This document shows positions 6,603 to 16,600 of a stretch of 64,000 nucleotides of DNA, piece by piece. Position 1 is the first letter of the stretch; every line of letters starts with the position of its first letter. Source of the stretch: Akkermansiaceae bacterium UBA2381 (GTDB taxonomy: Bacteria > Verrucomicrobiota > Verrucomicrobiia > Verrucomicrobiales > DEV007); NCBI GenBank assembly GCA_002344215.1, contig DDSV01000048.1, positions 62,001 to 126,000 of the forward strand, in the 5' to 3' direction. The position numbers and the translations under genes are program-made. A model generated the notes under the pieces. That model worked only from the letters and a program-made list of their open reading frames with translations, was not told the origin of the DNA and searched no databases.

Positions 6603-6957
6603 GAGTTTTGAGCTTTAACAAGTTCAACGGGTATATTGGGAAAAATTTCGCCAGAGATGCAAATGGGGTCATGTTGAATTTCCGTGATCCATCTGACGGT
6701 TCTCGGAAGAGGCACCTCGAGCCATTGGGAATGCGACGGCTCATCGACTCGCCGACGATCTGAGCGAGGAAGAATCCGGGTTTCGCATCTAAGTGCTCGG
6801 GGAGTTCGGCGAATTGGTAATCCTGCAGCCACTGTTCCTTGCTGACTTCTCCGGCCGCGATCTTGTTGTCGAAGATGGGAACGGCATTCATGAACTGTGC
6901 CCAATCCCGTTCGTCACGGAATTCACGGATCTTCCCGGCGATGTCTTTTAGCTCCAT
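6599..6957 (-). pseudogene. Chimeric relic: MazG-like N-terminus joined to S24-peptidase-like segment, then an out-of-frame tail
   Basis: The frame from the ATG at 6957 begins like a MazG-type nucleotide pyrophosphohydrolase (MELKDIAGKIREFRDERDWAQF), then at about 6891 switches with no linker to a different protein. That second part is VPIFDNKIAAGEVSKEQW followed by FFLAQIVGESMSRRIPNGS and RCLFREP, the substrate-binding half of an S24/LexA-like signal-peptidase fold. The Ser of the GESM motif is present, but the downstream catalytic-lysine half is missing. After about residue 93 the reading in this frame becomes unlike protein, whereas a second frame reads WITEIQHDPICISGEIF and NIPVELVKAQNS, ending at 6599 in an ATGA overlap with the PIN gene. 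I read this as the scar of two deletions joining three genes. A single chimeric product may still be made. Confidence 0.65.
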
Positions 6958-7163
6958 GACTCAAGGGGTTTGCGGGGGGAATTGGAATCGGCGGGCATGG
7001 CACGAGTGTTATAGGCGAATGCCACGCCACCGGCAACCTTCATCCGTCATTCCGTCGGCGAATCCAATCACCCGCACCTTCGCGCCCCCCCTCCCCGCCC
7101 AAAATTCGAAAGAATCCCATCGCCCACGAAACTCCCGGCCTTGCCGACAACCCCCCACCCTCA

Positions 7164-7934
7164 TCAAAACGGTGTATCGGGCCAGGCTTCACGCCCCAAC
7201 TCCACCTCGCCTCGCCACCGATCCTGGACCTCACGCTCCATCAAATCGATCAAGCCCTGAAGATAGCCTTCCGCCTTCCGCACCTCATCCTCGTCCGGCG
7301 TGTGCGGCAGCGCTTGAACCACTTCGAGATTCAGACCGGCCAGATCGGTCACCATTTTCGCGGAGTCGGGAGGCAGATCCATCAGAAAGTCCATCCGCCA
7401 ATCGTCATCCTGGAGGAATTCCGCGAAGAGGAAATTCTCTCCGCAGAGGAGTTCCTCCCAGTGCTCGAGGGTGATTTTTTCCAAACGATAGGATTCCGGA
7501 TCTTCCAAGGTCATCCCGGCATCCTCCAGTATCCAGGGCAGGGAGGGCTCATGCGTGTTCCGATAGATGAGAAGGCGATCCACGCTCTGCCACACCGCCT
7601 GCCTCGCCGACTCGCCGACATCCCCCATTTCCATTTCGCAAACCACGCGGTCGAACGATTGCCTCAACAGGTCGGCAATGATCGCCTCGTGGATCCCGGG
7701 ATGTCCGCCCTCCGGAACGGGCACATCACCGGTCAGAGCCTCGAAGACTTCGTAGAGGGCGTAGACGAGTTCGCCGCGATCGAGACGCTGCAGAATGCGT
7801 TCTTCAACCAGTTCCGAAACCGGCGACGCTTCGCTGAGATAGAGGAGCTCGTCGAGCGGCAGCACCAGGGCGGAAAGATCGGCGAGGGAATAGAGTTGGC
7901 CGGATTTCGAATGACTATGGGGACTGTTCCACAT
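7164..7934 (-). CDS. Hypothetical acidic protein
   Basis: A 256-residue, strongly acidic, soluble protein with many helical stretches (SELVEERILQRLDRGELVYALYEVFEALTGD, DLLRQSFDRVVCEMEMGD, VWQSVDRLLIYRN, MVTDLAGLNLEVVQAL, RKAEGYLQGLIDLMEREVQDRW). I do not recognise a family and see no catalytic motif, signal peptide or metal site. The reading looks real because composition and third-position GC are consistent across the frame, while the opposite strand has only overlapping shadow frames. It lies downstream of, and on the same strand as, the four-helix-bundle gene. The two are separated by four units of a 9-bp repeat, and co-transcription is possible. The 206 bases between its stop and the MazG-like relic hold nothing I can name. 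Confidence 0.6.
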   Translation of the reverse strand: MWNSPHSHSKSGQLYSLADLSALVLPLDELLYLSEASPVSELVEERILQRLDRGELVYALYEVFEALTGDVPVPEGGHPGIHEAIIADLLRQSFDRVVCEMEMGDVGESARQAVWQSVDRLLIYRNTHEPSLPWILEDAGMTLEDPESYRLEKITLEHWEELLCGENFLFAEFLQDDDWRMDFLMDLPPDSAKMVTDLAGLNLEVVQALPHTPDEDEVRKAEGYLQGLIDLMEREVQDRWRGEVELGREAWPDTPF

Positions 7935-7960
7935 GGGAGGGTCTGTATTTCTTTTAAAGA

Positions 7961-7996
7961 GTCAGACAGGTCGGACCGGTCAGACTTGTCGGATGC
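7961..7996 (+). repeat. 9-bp tandem repeat (GTCRGAYNN), 4 units
   Basis: Consecutive units GTCAGACAG, GTCGGACCG, GTCAGACTT and GTCGGATGC begin at 7961, 7970, 7979 and 7988. The same unit recurs at 8754-8798, so the four-helix-bundle gene is bracketed by the repeat. The array overlaps the 3' end of that gene by 17 bases. Confidence 0.85.
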
Positions 7997-8711
7997 CTCG
8001 GCACTCCGGATACCCGCTGCATCCCCAAAACGCCCCGCCGGCCTGTTTCCCCTGCTTGGCAATCCGCTGCCGCATCGGTTTGCCGCAGTCGGGACAGGCC
8101 GGGGTCTCGGCGCCATCGCGCGCCTGTTTTCGGGTCGCGTAGAGATTCTCGGTGAAGCCGCCCTTTTCGGTGAACTCGCGGGCCTGGCCCCGCAGTTGCT
8201 GGCGCAGCAGGTAGGCTGCCTGATGCACGGCACAGAGCATCGCGTTCGCCGCCAGTTCGGGCGCGGCCTTGCCGACAAACTCCGCGAGGCCGGCCAAACC
8301 GCTGAGGCGCACCGCCCCGGACTTCGTTGCAGGCAGATCATCAACGAAATCCTGCTGGAGACGCTCGCGCATGGCCCTGCATTCGCGCGAGTCCTTGTGC
8401 CAGACGCGAAGGCCGTTCTGGCGGAGGAAGCTCTCGTAGTCCTGCACAAGCTCGTCGTTGAGGCTGGCCCGCGCGACATTGGTCAGCTTCATCTCGGACT
8501 TCCGTGAGGTGGCCGCCGCCCCGCTGCCTTCGCTGATATTGCGCACCCCGCTGCGGGCCGCCTGCACCATTTGATCGTGGGTGCGGTCCGATTTCGGGAT
8601 GAAACGCCGGCAAAAGACGACCGTGGCATCGTAGACCGCCTCGGCGACTTTGTAGCTCCGCAGATGCCGATAGCCGCCATGGGGGAGGAGGGGGCTGTTG
8701 TCGGGATGCAT
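7980..8711 (-). CDS. Four-helix-bundle protein with C-terminal topoisomerase-type zinc ribbon
   Basis: I chose the ATG at 8711 (MHPDNSPLLPHGGYRHLRSYKVAEAVYDATVVFC), giving 243 residues; the frame upstream is only repeat-derived SDLSD text. Residues about 15-130 match the four-helix-bundle (23S rRNA intervening-sequence protein-like) family: VAEAVYDATVVFCRRF, QMVQAARSGVRNISEGSGAAATSRKSE and LNDELVQDYESFL. After a middle helical segment, residues about 205-243 form a C4 zinc ribbon of the topoisomerase I type (CPDCGKPM, then WGCSGYPECRGIR). The fusion is known in PVC and related bacteria; its role is unknown, and nucleic-acid binding is plausible from the ribbon. The gene is flanked on both sides by the same 9-bp repeats, which may mark it as a mobile or repeat-associated unit. 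Confidence 0.85.
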   Translation of the reverse strand: MHPDNSPLLPHGGYRHLRSYKVAEAVYDATVVFCRRFIPKSDRTHDQMVQAARSGVRNISEGSGAAATSRKSEMKLTNVARASLNDELVQDYESFLRQNGLRVWHKDSRECRAMRERLQQDFVDDLPATKSGAVRLSGLAGLAEFVGKAAPELAANAMLCAVHQAAYLLRQQLRGQAREFTEKGGFTENLYATRKQARDGAETPACPDCGKPMRQRIAKQGKQAGGAFWGCSGYPECRGIRQV

Positions 8712-8753
8712 GTTCAAATGTTTACCTCTTTCGGAAATTCTGTCCACAGAAAA

Positions 8754-8798
8754 GTCTGACGGGTCCGACAGGTCGGACCTGTCGGACAGGTCGGAAAC
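8754..8798 (+). repeat. 9-bp tandem repeat (GTCBGAYNN), 5 units
   Basis: Units GTCTGACGG, GTCCGACAG, GTCGGACCT, GTCGGACAG and GTCGGAAAC start at 8754, 8763, 8772, 8781 and 8790. They lie upstream of the four-helix-bundle gene and 45 bases before the PhoD-like gene. Neighbouring units can pair as inverted repeats (TCCGACAGGTCGGA). Confidence 0.85.
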
Positions 8799-8842
8799 GG
8801 GATTGCTATTCCCCATCCCTTTTGACACGATCCCCTGCCCCC

Positions 8843-10264
8843 ATGAAATCCATCGCTCTCCTCTTCCTGGCGCTCGCGACAACCACCGGCCTCGCCGCCG
8901 AGATCCATCACGCCCAGGGCGAGATGTCCGGTGAGCCGACGGCGAACTCGGTGCTCCTGCAATCGCGGCTCACCGCGATCCCCGGTCCGGAGTTGGATCC
9001 CTCCGGCGATGTGCCCGGTGCGGCGGGATGGGCCCACTTCGAATGGAGTGAATCTCCGGATTTCGCCGCGGCCTCGCGGAGCAAATGGCTGGAGGCCAGA
9101 CCCGAGTACGATTTCATCGTGAGGCTCGGAATCGAGGGGCTCAAGCCCGGCACGCTCTACCACTACCGCCTCATCTTCAGCGAGGATAAAACCAACCCGA
9201 AGACCGGCCCGACCCGCACCTTCAAGACCCTGCCCGATCCCGCCTCCGAAGCGCCGCTTTCCTTCCTCATGGGCAGTTGTCAGAACTACGCCTTTTTCAT
9301 GAACGGCGCCGACGGCAAGGGCAGCAAGGCCTCCGACGAGGACAAACGCCTCGGCTACCCTTCCTATGCCGCGATGCTGACACTGAAGCCCGACTTCTTC
9401 ATCGGCACGGGCGACATCGTCTACTACGACCATCCCGCCAAGACCGCGGCAAAGACCCTGCCCGAGCTGCGAAAGAAATGGCACGAGCAGTTCCGCTTTC
9501 CCCGCCTCGTCGACTTCTTCGCGGTGACTCCCGCCTATTGGTCGAAGGACGACCACGATTTCCGCTACAACGACGCCGACCTTGACGGAGAGAAGCTGCC
9601 CGACGCCCCGACCGGGATCGAACTCTTCCGCGAACAGATGCCCATCCATCGCGGCAGTGAGGCGACCTTGCCGACCTATCGCACCCATCGCGTCCACCGG
9701 CATTTGCAGCTCTGGTTCGTCGAGGGGCGCGACTACCGCTCGCCCAACGCGATGCCCGACGGTCCTGACAAAACCATCTGGGGTGCGGAGCAGCACGACT
9801 GGCTCCAGCGCACCCTGAAGGAAAGCGACGCCACCTGGAAGGTCATCATCACGCCGACGCCCATGGTCGGCCCCGACCGCGACAGCAAGAAGGACAACCA
9901 CACCAACACGCGCGGCTTCAAGCAAGAGGCCGACCGTTTCTTCGCCTGGCTGAAAGAAAACGAGATCAAAAACGTGATGAGTTTTTGTGGCGATCGTCAC
10001 TGGCAATACCACAGCGTGCATCCCTCCGGCTTCGAGGAGTTTTCCTGTGGAGCGCTGAACGACGAGAACGCGATCCGCGGAGAGAAACCCGGAGGCAAAA
10101 ACACGACCGATCCCGAAGGGCTCATCGACCAGCGTTTCCTCTATCCCGAGCCGACCGGCGGATTCCTTCAGGTCACCGTGGCCGGGGCTCCCGCGACCCT
10201 GCGCCTCACCTTGATCGATGACGAGGGAACGGTCCTTTATGAGACCGAAAAAACGAAGCCCTGA
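8843..10264 (+). CDS. Alkaline phosphatase D (PhoD)-family secreted metallophosphoesterase
   Basis: From the ATG at 8843 the 473-residue product begins with a signal peptide (MKSIALLFLALATTTGLAA). An N-terminal Ig/purple-phosphatase-like domain follows (VRLGIEGLKPGTLYHYRLIF), then the metal-dependent PhoD core: FLMGSCQNYAF, PDFFIGTGDIVYYD, AYWSKDDHDFRYNDAD, AEQHDWLQRTLKESDATWKVIITPTPM and FCGDRHWQYHS. These Asp, His and Asn residues form the calcium/iron site in PhoD enzymes, which hydrolyse phosphodiesters and monoesters outside the cytoplasm. The C-terminus returns to a beta domain (GFLQVTVAGAPATLRLTLIDDEG). An alternative upstream ATG at 8822 would place MTRSPAP before the signal peptide and is less likely. 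It is transcribed alone, with putA beginning 44 bases later on the same strand. Confidence 0.9.
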   Translation: MKSIALLFLALATTTGLAAEIHHAQGEMSGEPTANSVLLQSRLTAIPGPELDPSGDVPGAAGWAHFEWSESPDFAAASRSKWLEARPEYDFIVRLGIEGLKPGTLYHYRLIFSEDKTNPKTGPTRTFKTLPDPASEAPLSFLMGSCQNYAFFMNGADGKGSKASDEDKRLGYPSYAAMLTLKPDFFIGTGDIVYYDHPAKTAAKTLPELRKKWHEQFRFPRLVDFFAVTPAYWSKDDHDFRYNDADLDGEKLPDAPTGIELFREQMPIHRGSEATLPTYRTHRVHRHLQLWFVEGRDYRSPNAMPDGPDKTIWGAEQHDWLQRTLKESDATWKVIITPTPMVGPDRDSKKDNHTNTRGFKQEADRFFAWLKENEIKNVMSFCGDRHWQYHSVHPSGFEEFSCGALNDENAIRGEKPGGKNTTDPEGLIDQRFLYPEPTGGFLQVTVAGAPATLRLTLIDDEGTVLYETEKTKP

Positions 10265-10308
10265 ATTATCCACTCCTCGCAAAGACCCTTTTCTGCGACA
10301 GTGGCTTC

Positions 10309-13300
10309 ATGACGACAGGTCCTCTCCATCCCCAAACCGAGTCGAACGAAGCAGTGGCCCGGGAGGCAGTCGCGCTCGCGGAGCGTCTCCTCGAAGCGGC
10401 GCTACTGGAACAGACCGCGGCGGAGAGAAAAGACGCCTCGAAACTGGGGCGGATGATGGACGACCCCGAGGGCAAGGCCTTCACCTTTTTGATGGTGGAT
10501 GAAGTATTCCGCACCCGCGATGCCACTCTTTCGGCGAAACGTTGGCGCGGTCTGCTGGAGTCGTTCGGCGTACCAAAATTTCTCTCGACCACCGACCGGC
10601 TTCTAATGCGCCTCGGGGCGACGGGGAGCCGTTTTCTCCCCGGAATCGTGATGGATGCCGTCGCCTCCCGCCTCCGGGCCGACAGCGCCCGGGTCATTTT
10701 GCCGGGTGAGGAGGCCCCCATGCGCCGCTACCTTGTCCGGCGCACGGAGGAGGGTTTCCGCATCAACCTGAACCAGCTCGGCGAGGCGGTCCTGGGGGAA
10801 GAGGAAGCGAAGCGCCGTCTCGAAACAGTCCTCGCCCATCTCGACGATCCGGCGGTGAACTACATCTCGGTAAAGATCTCCGCCCTCTTCAGTCAAATCA
10901 ATCTGGTGGCGTGGGATGCATCGCTCGCGGAGATCCAAGCGCGACTGCGCACTCTTTACCGCGCGGCGATGGCCAGAGGCAAATTCGTCAATCTCGACAT
11001 GGAGGAATACCGCGACCTCGCTCTCACGATCGCGGCCTTCCGCGGAGTCCTCGACGAACCCGAGTTTCAAAACTTCTCCGCCGGTATCGTGCTCCAAGCC
11101 TACCTGCCCGATTCCGTTGCGGCGCAACGCGAGTTGACCGAATGGGCGAAGGCACGGGTCGCCGCCGGAGGCGCTGCGATCAAGGTCCGCCTCGTCAAAG
11201 GCGCGAACCTCGCGATGGAATCGGTCGAGGCCGAGTTGCACGGCTGGTTTCCGGCGCCCTACGCGACGAAGGCGGAGACTGACGCAAACTTCCGCCGTCT
11301 CCTCGAATACGGCTGCCATCCGGAGAACGCGACGGCGGTCCACCTCGGTGTCGCGAGCCACAACCTTTTTGATGTGGGACTCGCCCTGACATTGCGCAAA
11401 AAATTCGGAGTCGAAGACCTCTTCGAGATCGAGATGCTCGAAGGTATGGCCAACCACCAGGCCCGCGCCGTTCGCAACGCGGCAGGCAGCCTGCTGCTCT
11501 ACGCTCCCGTGGTCCGCCGTACGGAGTTCCTCAGCGCGATGGCCTATCTCGTCCGTCGTCTCGACGAGAACACCGCCCCGGAAAACTTCCTTCACGATCT
11601 CTTCGCGATGCGCCCGGGATCGGAAGCGTGGGAGAGGCAGAGGGTCCGCTTTCAAGAGGGTTGGATGGCCCGCCATACCCTGTCCGAAGTGTCCCGCCGC
11701 ATCCGTCCGGCGATCGATCCGGCGCAAACGGAAACCTTCGCCAACGAGCCGGATTCGGACTGGACCCGGGCCGCCACCCGCGAGGCTTTGCAGAGCGCCA
11801 TCGGGAAATGGAAGCCCGAACCTTTGCCCGCGCTGCCCGATCATGAGACGATACTCTGTACTGCCGTCGAGGCGCAAACCGACTGGGAAGCCCTCGGAGT
11901 ACCGGGAAGGGCCGCGATCCTCAATCGCGCTGCCGACCTGATGTCCAGGCAACGTTTTGAGAGCCTCGCCTGCCTTCGCCATGACGGCAAAAAGGCCGTG
12001 CCCGAGGCCGATGCCGAGATCTCCGAGGCGATCGACTTCGCCCGCTACTACGCCCGCACCGCCGCAGCTCCCGCCCGGGTCGTGGCGCGGGCGCGAGGGA
12101 TCGTCGCGGTCGTCTCGCCGTGGAATTTTCCCTACGCGATTCCCGCCGGAGGAATTCTCGCCGCGCTGATGGCGGGCAACGCGGTCGTCTTCAAGCCCGC
12201 CCGCGCCACGAGCCAGATCGCCTGGCATCTCGTGCGCCAGCTTTGGGCCGCCGGCGTGCCGCGCGAGGTCCTGCACTTTTTCCCCTGCGACAATGCCGTC
12301 GGCGAGGCGCTCCTGACCGACCGCCGCATCGCCGCCGTCGTCCTCACCGGCAGCTACGGCACCGCCCGTCGCTTCCAGAGCTGGCGCCCCGACCTGCCGC
12401 TCTTTGCCGAAACGAGCGGCAAGAACGCCCTCGTCGTTACGGCACAGGCGGACCGCGAGCTCGCGATCAAAGATCTCGTGCGTTCCGCCTTCGGCCACAG
12501 CGGGCAGAAGTGCAGCGCCGCCAGTCTTGCTATCCTCGAAGCCGAGGTCTACGACGATCCCGTTTTCCGCCGTCAACTCCGCGACGCCGCCGCCAGTCTT
12601 CATGCCGGTCCCGCGACCGATGCGCGCAGCGTCGTCACTCCGCTCGTGACAGAGACAGGTCCCGATTTGAAACGCGCCCTCACCACCCTCGACGAGGGCG
12701 AAGAGTGGCTACTGGTGCCGCGTCAACCCGGCGACGATCCCGGCTCGTGGACACCCGGAATCCGGCTCGGGGTGAAGCCCGGCTCATGGTTCCACCAGAC
12801 CGAATGTTTCGGCCCCGTCCTCGGGCTGATGCGGGCCGATTCTCTCGCCGAGGCGGTCGCCTGGCAAAACAACACCGGGTTCGGTCTCACCGCCGGTCTT
12901 CATTCGCTCGATCCCTTGGAGGTCGCCTGGTGGAAGGAGCACGTCGAAGCTGGCAACCTCTATATCAACCGGGCCATCACCGGAGCGATCGTACAACGGC
13001 AGCCCTTCGGTGGCTGGAAGAAATCATGCATCGGTTCCGGATCCAAGGCAGGAGGGCCGAATTACGTTCCCAACTTCCACCGTCTCTCCGACGAAGCGGG
13101 CGAGGAGCCCGACTACGCCGGGGCATGGAAAAGCCACTTCGCCCTCGCCCACGATCCATCCGCGCTACGCTGCGAGTCCAACATCTTCCGCTACCGACCC
13201 TCCCGCGGAGTGATCCTGCGGCTCGAGGAACGGAACGAGGCCGCAATTTCACGCGCCAGGCTCGCGGCAAAAGTCACGGGCACGGCGTTGACAGTCAGCC

Positions 13301-13569
13301 TTCGCGAAGAGGAAACCGATGAGGATTTTATCACCCGCCTTCCCCAGCTCGCGAAGTCGGCCGAGTTTCTTCGCACCGTGACCCCGCCCGACCCGGAAAT
13401 CCTCCGGGCCGCCTACGAACTAGGCCTCAACTGGATCGATGGACCGGTTCTCGCCTGCGGACGCATCGAGCTGACCCGCTGGCTGCGCGAGCAATCGGTC
13501 TCGGAGACGCGCCATCGCTACGGTCAGCTCCGCGATGCCGCAAGGGGAAGGACTACGCTCCGGCCTTGA
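10309..13569 (+). CDS. putA: Bifunctional proline dehydrogenase / L-glutamate gamma-semialdehyde dehydrogenase
   Basis: A 1,086-residue PutA that oxidises proline to glutamate in two steps. Residues about 90-440 form the FAD-binding PRODH barrel (VNYISVKISALFSQIN, FVNLDMEEYRDL, IKVRLVKGANL, EMLEGMANHQARAVR, MAYLVRRLDENTAPENF). Residues about 490-960 form the NAD-dependent aldehyde dehydrogenase (AVVSPWNFPYAIPAGG, FAETSGKNA with the general-base Glu at 701, GHSGQKCSAAS with the nucleophile Cys at 735, FGPVLGLMRAD, PFGGWKKS). There is no N-terminal ribbon-helix-helix DNA-binding domain, so it is the non-regulatory type. The last ~120 residues are a short C-terminal extension common in bifunctional PutA. 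No Shine-Dalgarno is evident at the chosen ATG. Confidence 0.96.
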   Translation: MTTGPLHPQTESNEAVAREAVALAERLLEAALLEQTAAERKDASKLGRMMDDPEGKAFTFLMVDEVFRTRDATLSAKRWRGLLESFGVPKFLSTTDRLLMRLGATGSRFLPGIVMDAVASRLRADSARVILPGEEAPMRRYLVRRTEEGFRINLNQLGEAVLGEEEAKRRLETVLAHLDDPAVNYISVKISALFSQINLVAWDASLAEIQARLRTLYRAAMARGKFVNLDMEEYRDLALTIAAFRGVLDEPEFQNFSAGIVLQAYLPDSVAAQRELTEWAKARVAAGGAAIKVRLVKGANLAMESVEAELHGWFPAPYATKAETDANFRRLLEYGCHPENATAVHLGVASHNLFDVGLALTLRKKFGVEDLFEIEMLEGMANHQARAVRNAAGSLLLYAPVVRRTEFLSAMAYLVRRLDENTAPENFLHDLFAMRPGSEAWERQRVRFQEGWMARHTLSEVSRRIRPAIDPAQTETFANEPDSDWTRAATREALQSAIGKWKPEPLPALPDHETILCTAVEAQTDWEALGVPGRAAILNRAADLMSRQRFESLACLRHDGKKAVPEADAEISEAIDFARYYARTAAAPARVVARARGIVAVVSPWNFPYAIPAGGILAALMAGNAVVFKPARATSQIAWHLVRQLWAAGVPREVLHFFPCDNAVGEALLTDRRIAAVVLTGSYGTARRFQSWRPDLPLFAETSGKNALVVTAQADRELAIKDLVRSAFGHSGQKCSAASLAILEAEVYDDPVFRRQLRDAAASLHAGPATDARSVVTPLVTETGPDLKRALTTLDEGEEWLLVPRQPGDDPGSWTPGIRLGVKPGSWFHQTECFGPVLGLMRADSLAEAVAWQNNTGFGLTAGLHSLDPLEVAWWKEHVEAGNLYINRAITGAIVQRQPFGGWKKSCIGSGSKAGGPNYVPNFHRLSDEAGEEPDYAGAWKSHFALAHDPSALRCESNIFRYRPSRGVILRLEERNEAAISRARLAAKVTGTALTVSLREEETDEDFITRLPQLAKSAEFLRTVTPPDPEILRAAYELGLNWIDGPVLACGRIELTRWLREQSVSETRHRYGQLRDAARGRTTLRP

Positions 13570-13657
13570 ACCCTGTGACCGAATCCGCATAAGATCCGTC
13601 CAAGCCGCCCAAGAACGCCTTTGGGTTCGGACGATGTTCTAGTATTCCCCCGACCCG

Positions 13658-16600
13658 ATGAAAACCCTGCGACGTTTCCTCCTGCCCGTCTGCGCACTCT
13701 CCTGGATTCTGATTTCCTCCAGTGCGGCCACGGCCGCTGACGCCTGGGAGTCCAGGACCCTCGTCCCCAACTTCCACGCTGAAGGCGGCGCGGTCGGTGA
13801 TCTCAACGGTGACGGAAAACCCGATCTCGCCTACGGACCGTTCTGGTTCGCGGGACCGGATTTCGTCGAGGCGAAACGCTTCACGACCGGCGAGCCCTTC
13901 GTCGCAGAGAAGGGCTACTCGGACAATTTCTTCGCCTTCATCCACGATGTGAACGGCGACGGAAAAAACGACGTCCTCGTCTACGGCTTTCCCGGAAAGG
14001 AAGCGCGGCTTTATCTGAATCCCGGTGATCCGGCGTCCTCGTCGGACTGGAAGATGTTCGCCATCGCCGACCAGGTCGCGAACGAGTCGCCGCATTTTAT
14101 CGACCTGATCCCGGGTGGTCTTCCCGAGATCGTGGGAGCGCGCGAGCAGGCCTACGGCTATTACGAAGCCGGGGCCGATCCCACCCAGCCCTGGACCTGG
14201 CACGCCATTTCCGAAACGGGCGAAGCGGCGACTCCGTTTGGTCACGGTCTCGGCGTCGGCGATCTCAACGGCGACGGTCGCGCCGATGTCATTGAAAAGG
14301 CCTTCTGGTATGAACAACCCGCCGATCCCGCGAAGGGACCCTGGCAAAAACACAAGTGGGCCCATCTGCCCTACGGCGGAGGCGGCGCACAGATCCTCGT
14401 GCACGATCTCGACGGCGATGGCGATATGGACATCGTCACTTCGTACAACGCCCACGGCTACGGCCTTGGGTGGTTCGAGCAATACGAGCCCGGCAAGTTC
14501 GAGAAATACGAGCTCATGGGCGAAAGCTCGACACAGAATCCCTACGGTCTCGCCTTCTCGCAGATGCACGCTCTCGCCCTCGCCGACATGGATGGCGACG
14601 GACGCATGGACTTCGTTACCGGGAAACGCCACCTCGCCCACCAGGGCAAGGATCCGGGAGGCCTCGGCGAACCGGTCCTCTACTGGTTCCGCAACACGCT
14701 CGATGCCGACAAGAAGATCGAGTTTGTCCCCCATTTCATCCACAATGATTCCGGCGTCGGGGTCGAGGTGAAGGTCGCCGATCTCAACGGCGACTCGCGT
14801 CCCGATGTCGTGAGCAGTAGCAAGAAGGGTCTGACGATCCACGTGCAGAAGGATGCGACCGCCTTGTCGGCAACGGCCTTGGAGCGCTGGAAAGTCCCGG
14901 GTGGCCGCCCGCAGGACGGCTACGGCAGCGGTCTCTCGCCGAAGGATGCCCTCGCCCGCATGGAGTTGCCCGAGGGATTCTCGGTCGATCTCATCGCCGC
15001 CGAACCTCAGATCACCCAACCCATCGCGATGAACTTTGACTCGCGCGGACGCCTCTGGGTGATCGAGGGTCACACCTATCCGGTGCGCGACCCGGGCAAC
15101 TACAACGAGGGCAAGGACCGCATCCTGATTTTCGAGGACGGCGACGGAGACGGCACCTTTGAAACGCGCAAGGTCTTCGCCGAGAAGATCAACCTCGCGA
15201 GCGGGATCGCGATCGGCTTCGGAGGTGTTTACGTCGGTGCGGCGCCCTACTTCCTCTTTTACCCTGACAAAGATCAAAACGACCTGCCCGACGGCGAGCC
15301 CGAGATCCTCCTCGACGGCTGGGGTTACGAGGACACCCATGAGACGCTCAACGCCTTCACCTGGGGACCCGATGGCTGGCTCTACGGATGCCACGGTGTC
15401 TTCACCCACTCGAAGGTGGGCAAACCCGGCACTCCCGAAGAGGAGCGCGAGAAGATCAACGCGGGCGTGTGGCGCTTCCATCCGGTGACCAAGGAATTCG
15501 AGGTCTACGCCCACGGCACGAGCAATCCCTGGGGCGTCGACTTTGATGCGCGCGGCGATTTCTTCATCACCGCCTGCGTCATTCCGCATTTCTACCACCT
15601 CTCACAGGGAGGCCGCTACCAGCGTCAGGCGGGACAACATTTCGATCCCTGGACCTTCGACGACATCAAGACGATCGCCGACCACGCCCATTATGCCGGC
15701 AACTGGACGGACGTTCGGACGAAAGGCCCGATGGCCCCGGCCGACACCTCCGCCCTCGGCGGCGGACACGCCCATTGCGGACTGGTCCTCTACCAGGCCG
15801 ACGTCTTTCCTCCGCAATACCGGGGCGACGCCTTCTTCCACAACCTGCACGGGCACCGCATGGTCCGTGAATCGATCGAGCGCGACGGCTCGGGCAACGT
15901 GGTGCGGCATCGTCCCGATTTCCTCCTCTCGAACCACCACGACCACATCGGCGTGGGGATTCTGTTAGGGCCGGATGGTGCGATCTATTTCTCAGAATGG
16001 ACCGATCCCCAGACCTGCCATCACCGCGACGTCGAGATCTGGGACCGCAGCAACGGGCGGCTTTATCGGGTGCGTCATGGTGAGGCGAAGAGCACCGCCC
16101 TGAAACTGGCCGAAACCAGCGACACCGATCTCGTCGCGCTGCTGGCGAATGTGAACGTCTTTTACTCCCGCCAGGCCCAGCGCCTCCTCCAGGAGCGCGC
16201 CGCAGCGGGCAAGCTCGATCAGGCCGCCACCGAAAAGGCCTTCGCCGCCTTTGAAAGCGAACACGCCGCCTCGGTCGAACTCCGTCTCCGCGCCCTCTGG
16301 GCCCGCCATTCCTGCGGCTTGATCGACGAAGGCCGACTCCTCGCCCTCCTTGACGATCCCGAAGAGAATCTGCGTGGCTGGGCCGTCACCCTGCTCGGCG
16401 AAAAAAAGACCGCCCTTTCCGCTCCCGCCCTCGCGAAACTCGAAGCCATGGCCGCCGGTGACTACTCGCTCTTCGTGCGCCGCCACCTCGCCTCGCTCTT
16501 GCAACGCCTCCCCCTCGAGCAGCGCTGGAAAATCGCCGAGGGTCTCATCGGTCACTCGCGCAGCACGAATGACCGCAATCTTCCCCTGCTCTGCTGGTAT

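Noticed and set aside
7961..8798. CRISPR-like repeats
   Set aside because: The units are 9 bp in direct tandem with no spacers and no cas genes nearby.
10603..12603. A 666-codon open frame on the minus strand opposite putA
   Set aside because: It is the complement of a well-supported PutA; high GC leaves few stops on the opposite strand, and the translation lacks recognisable domains.
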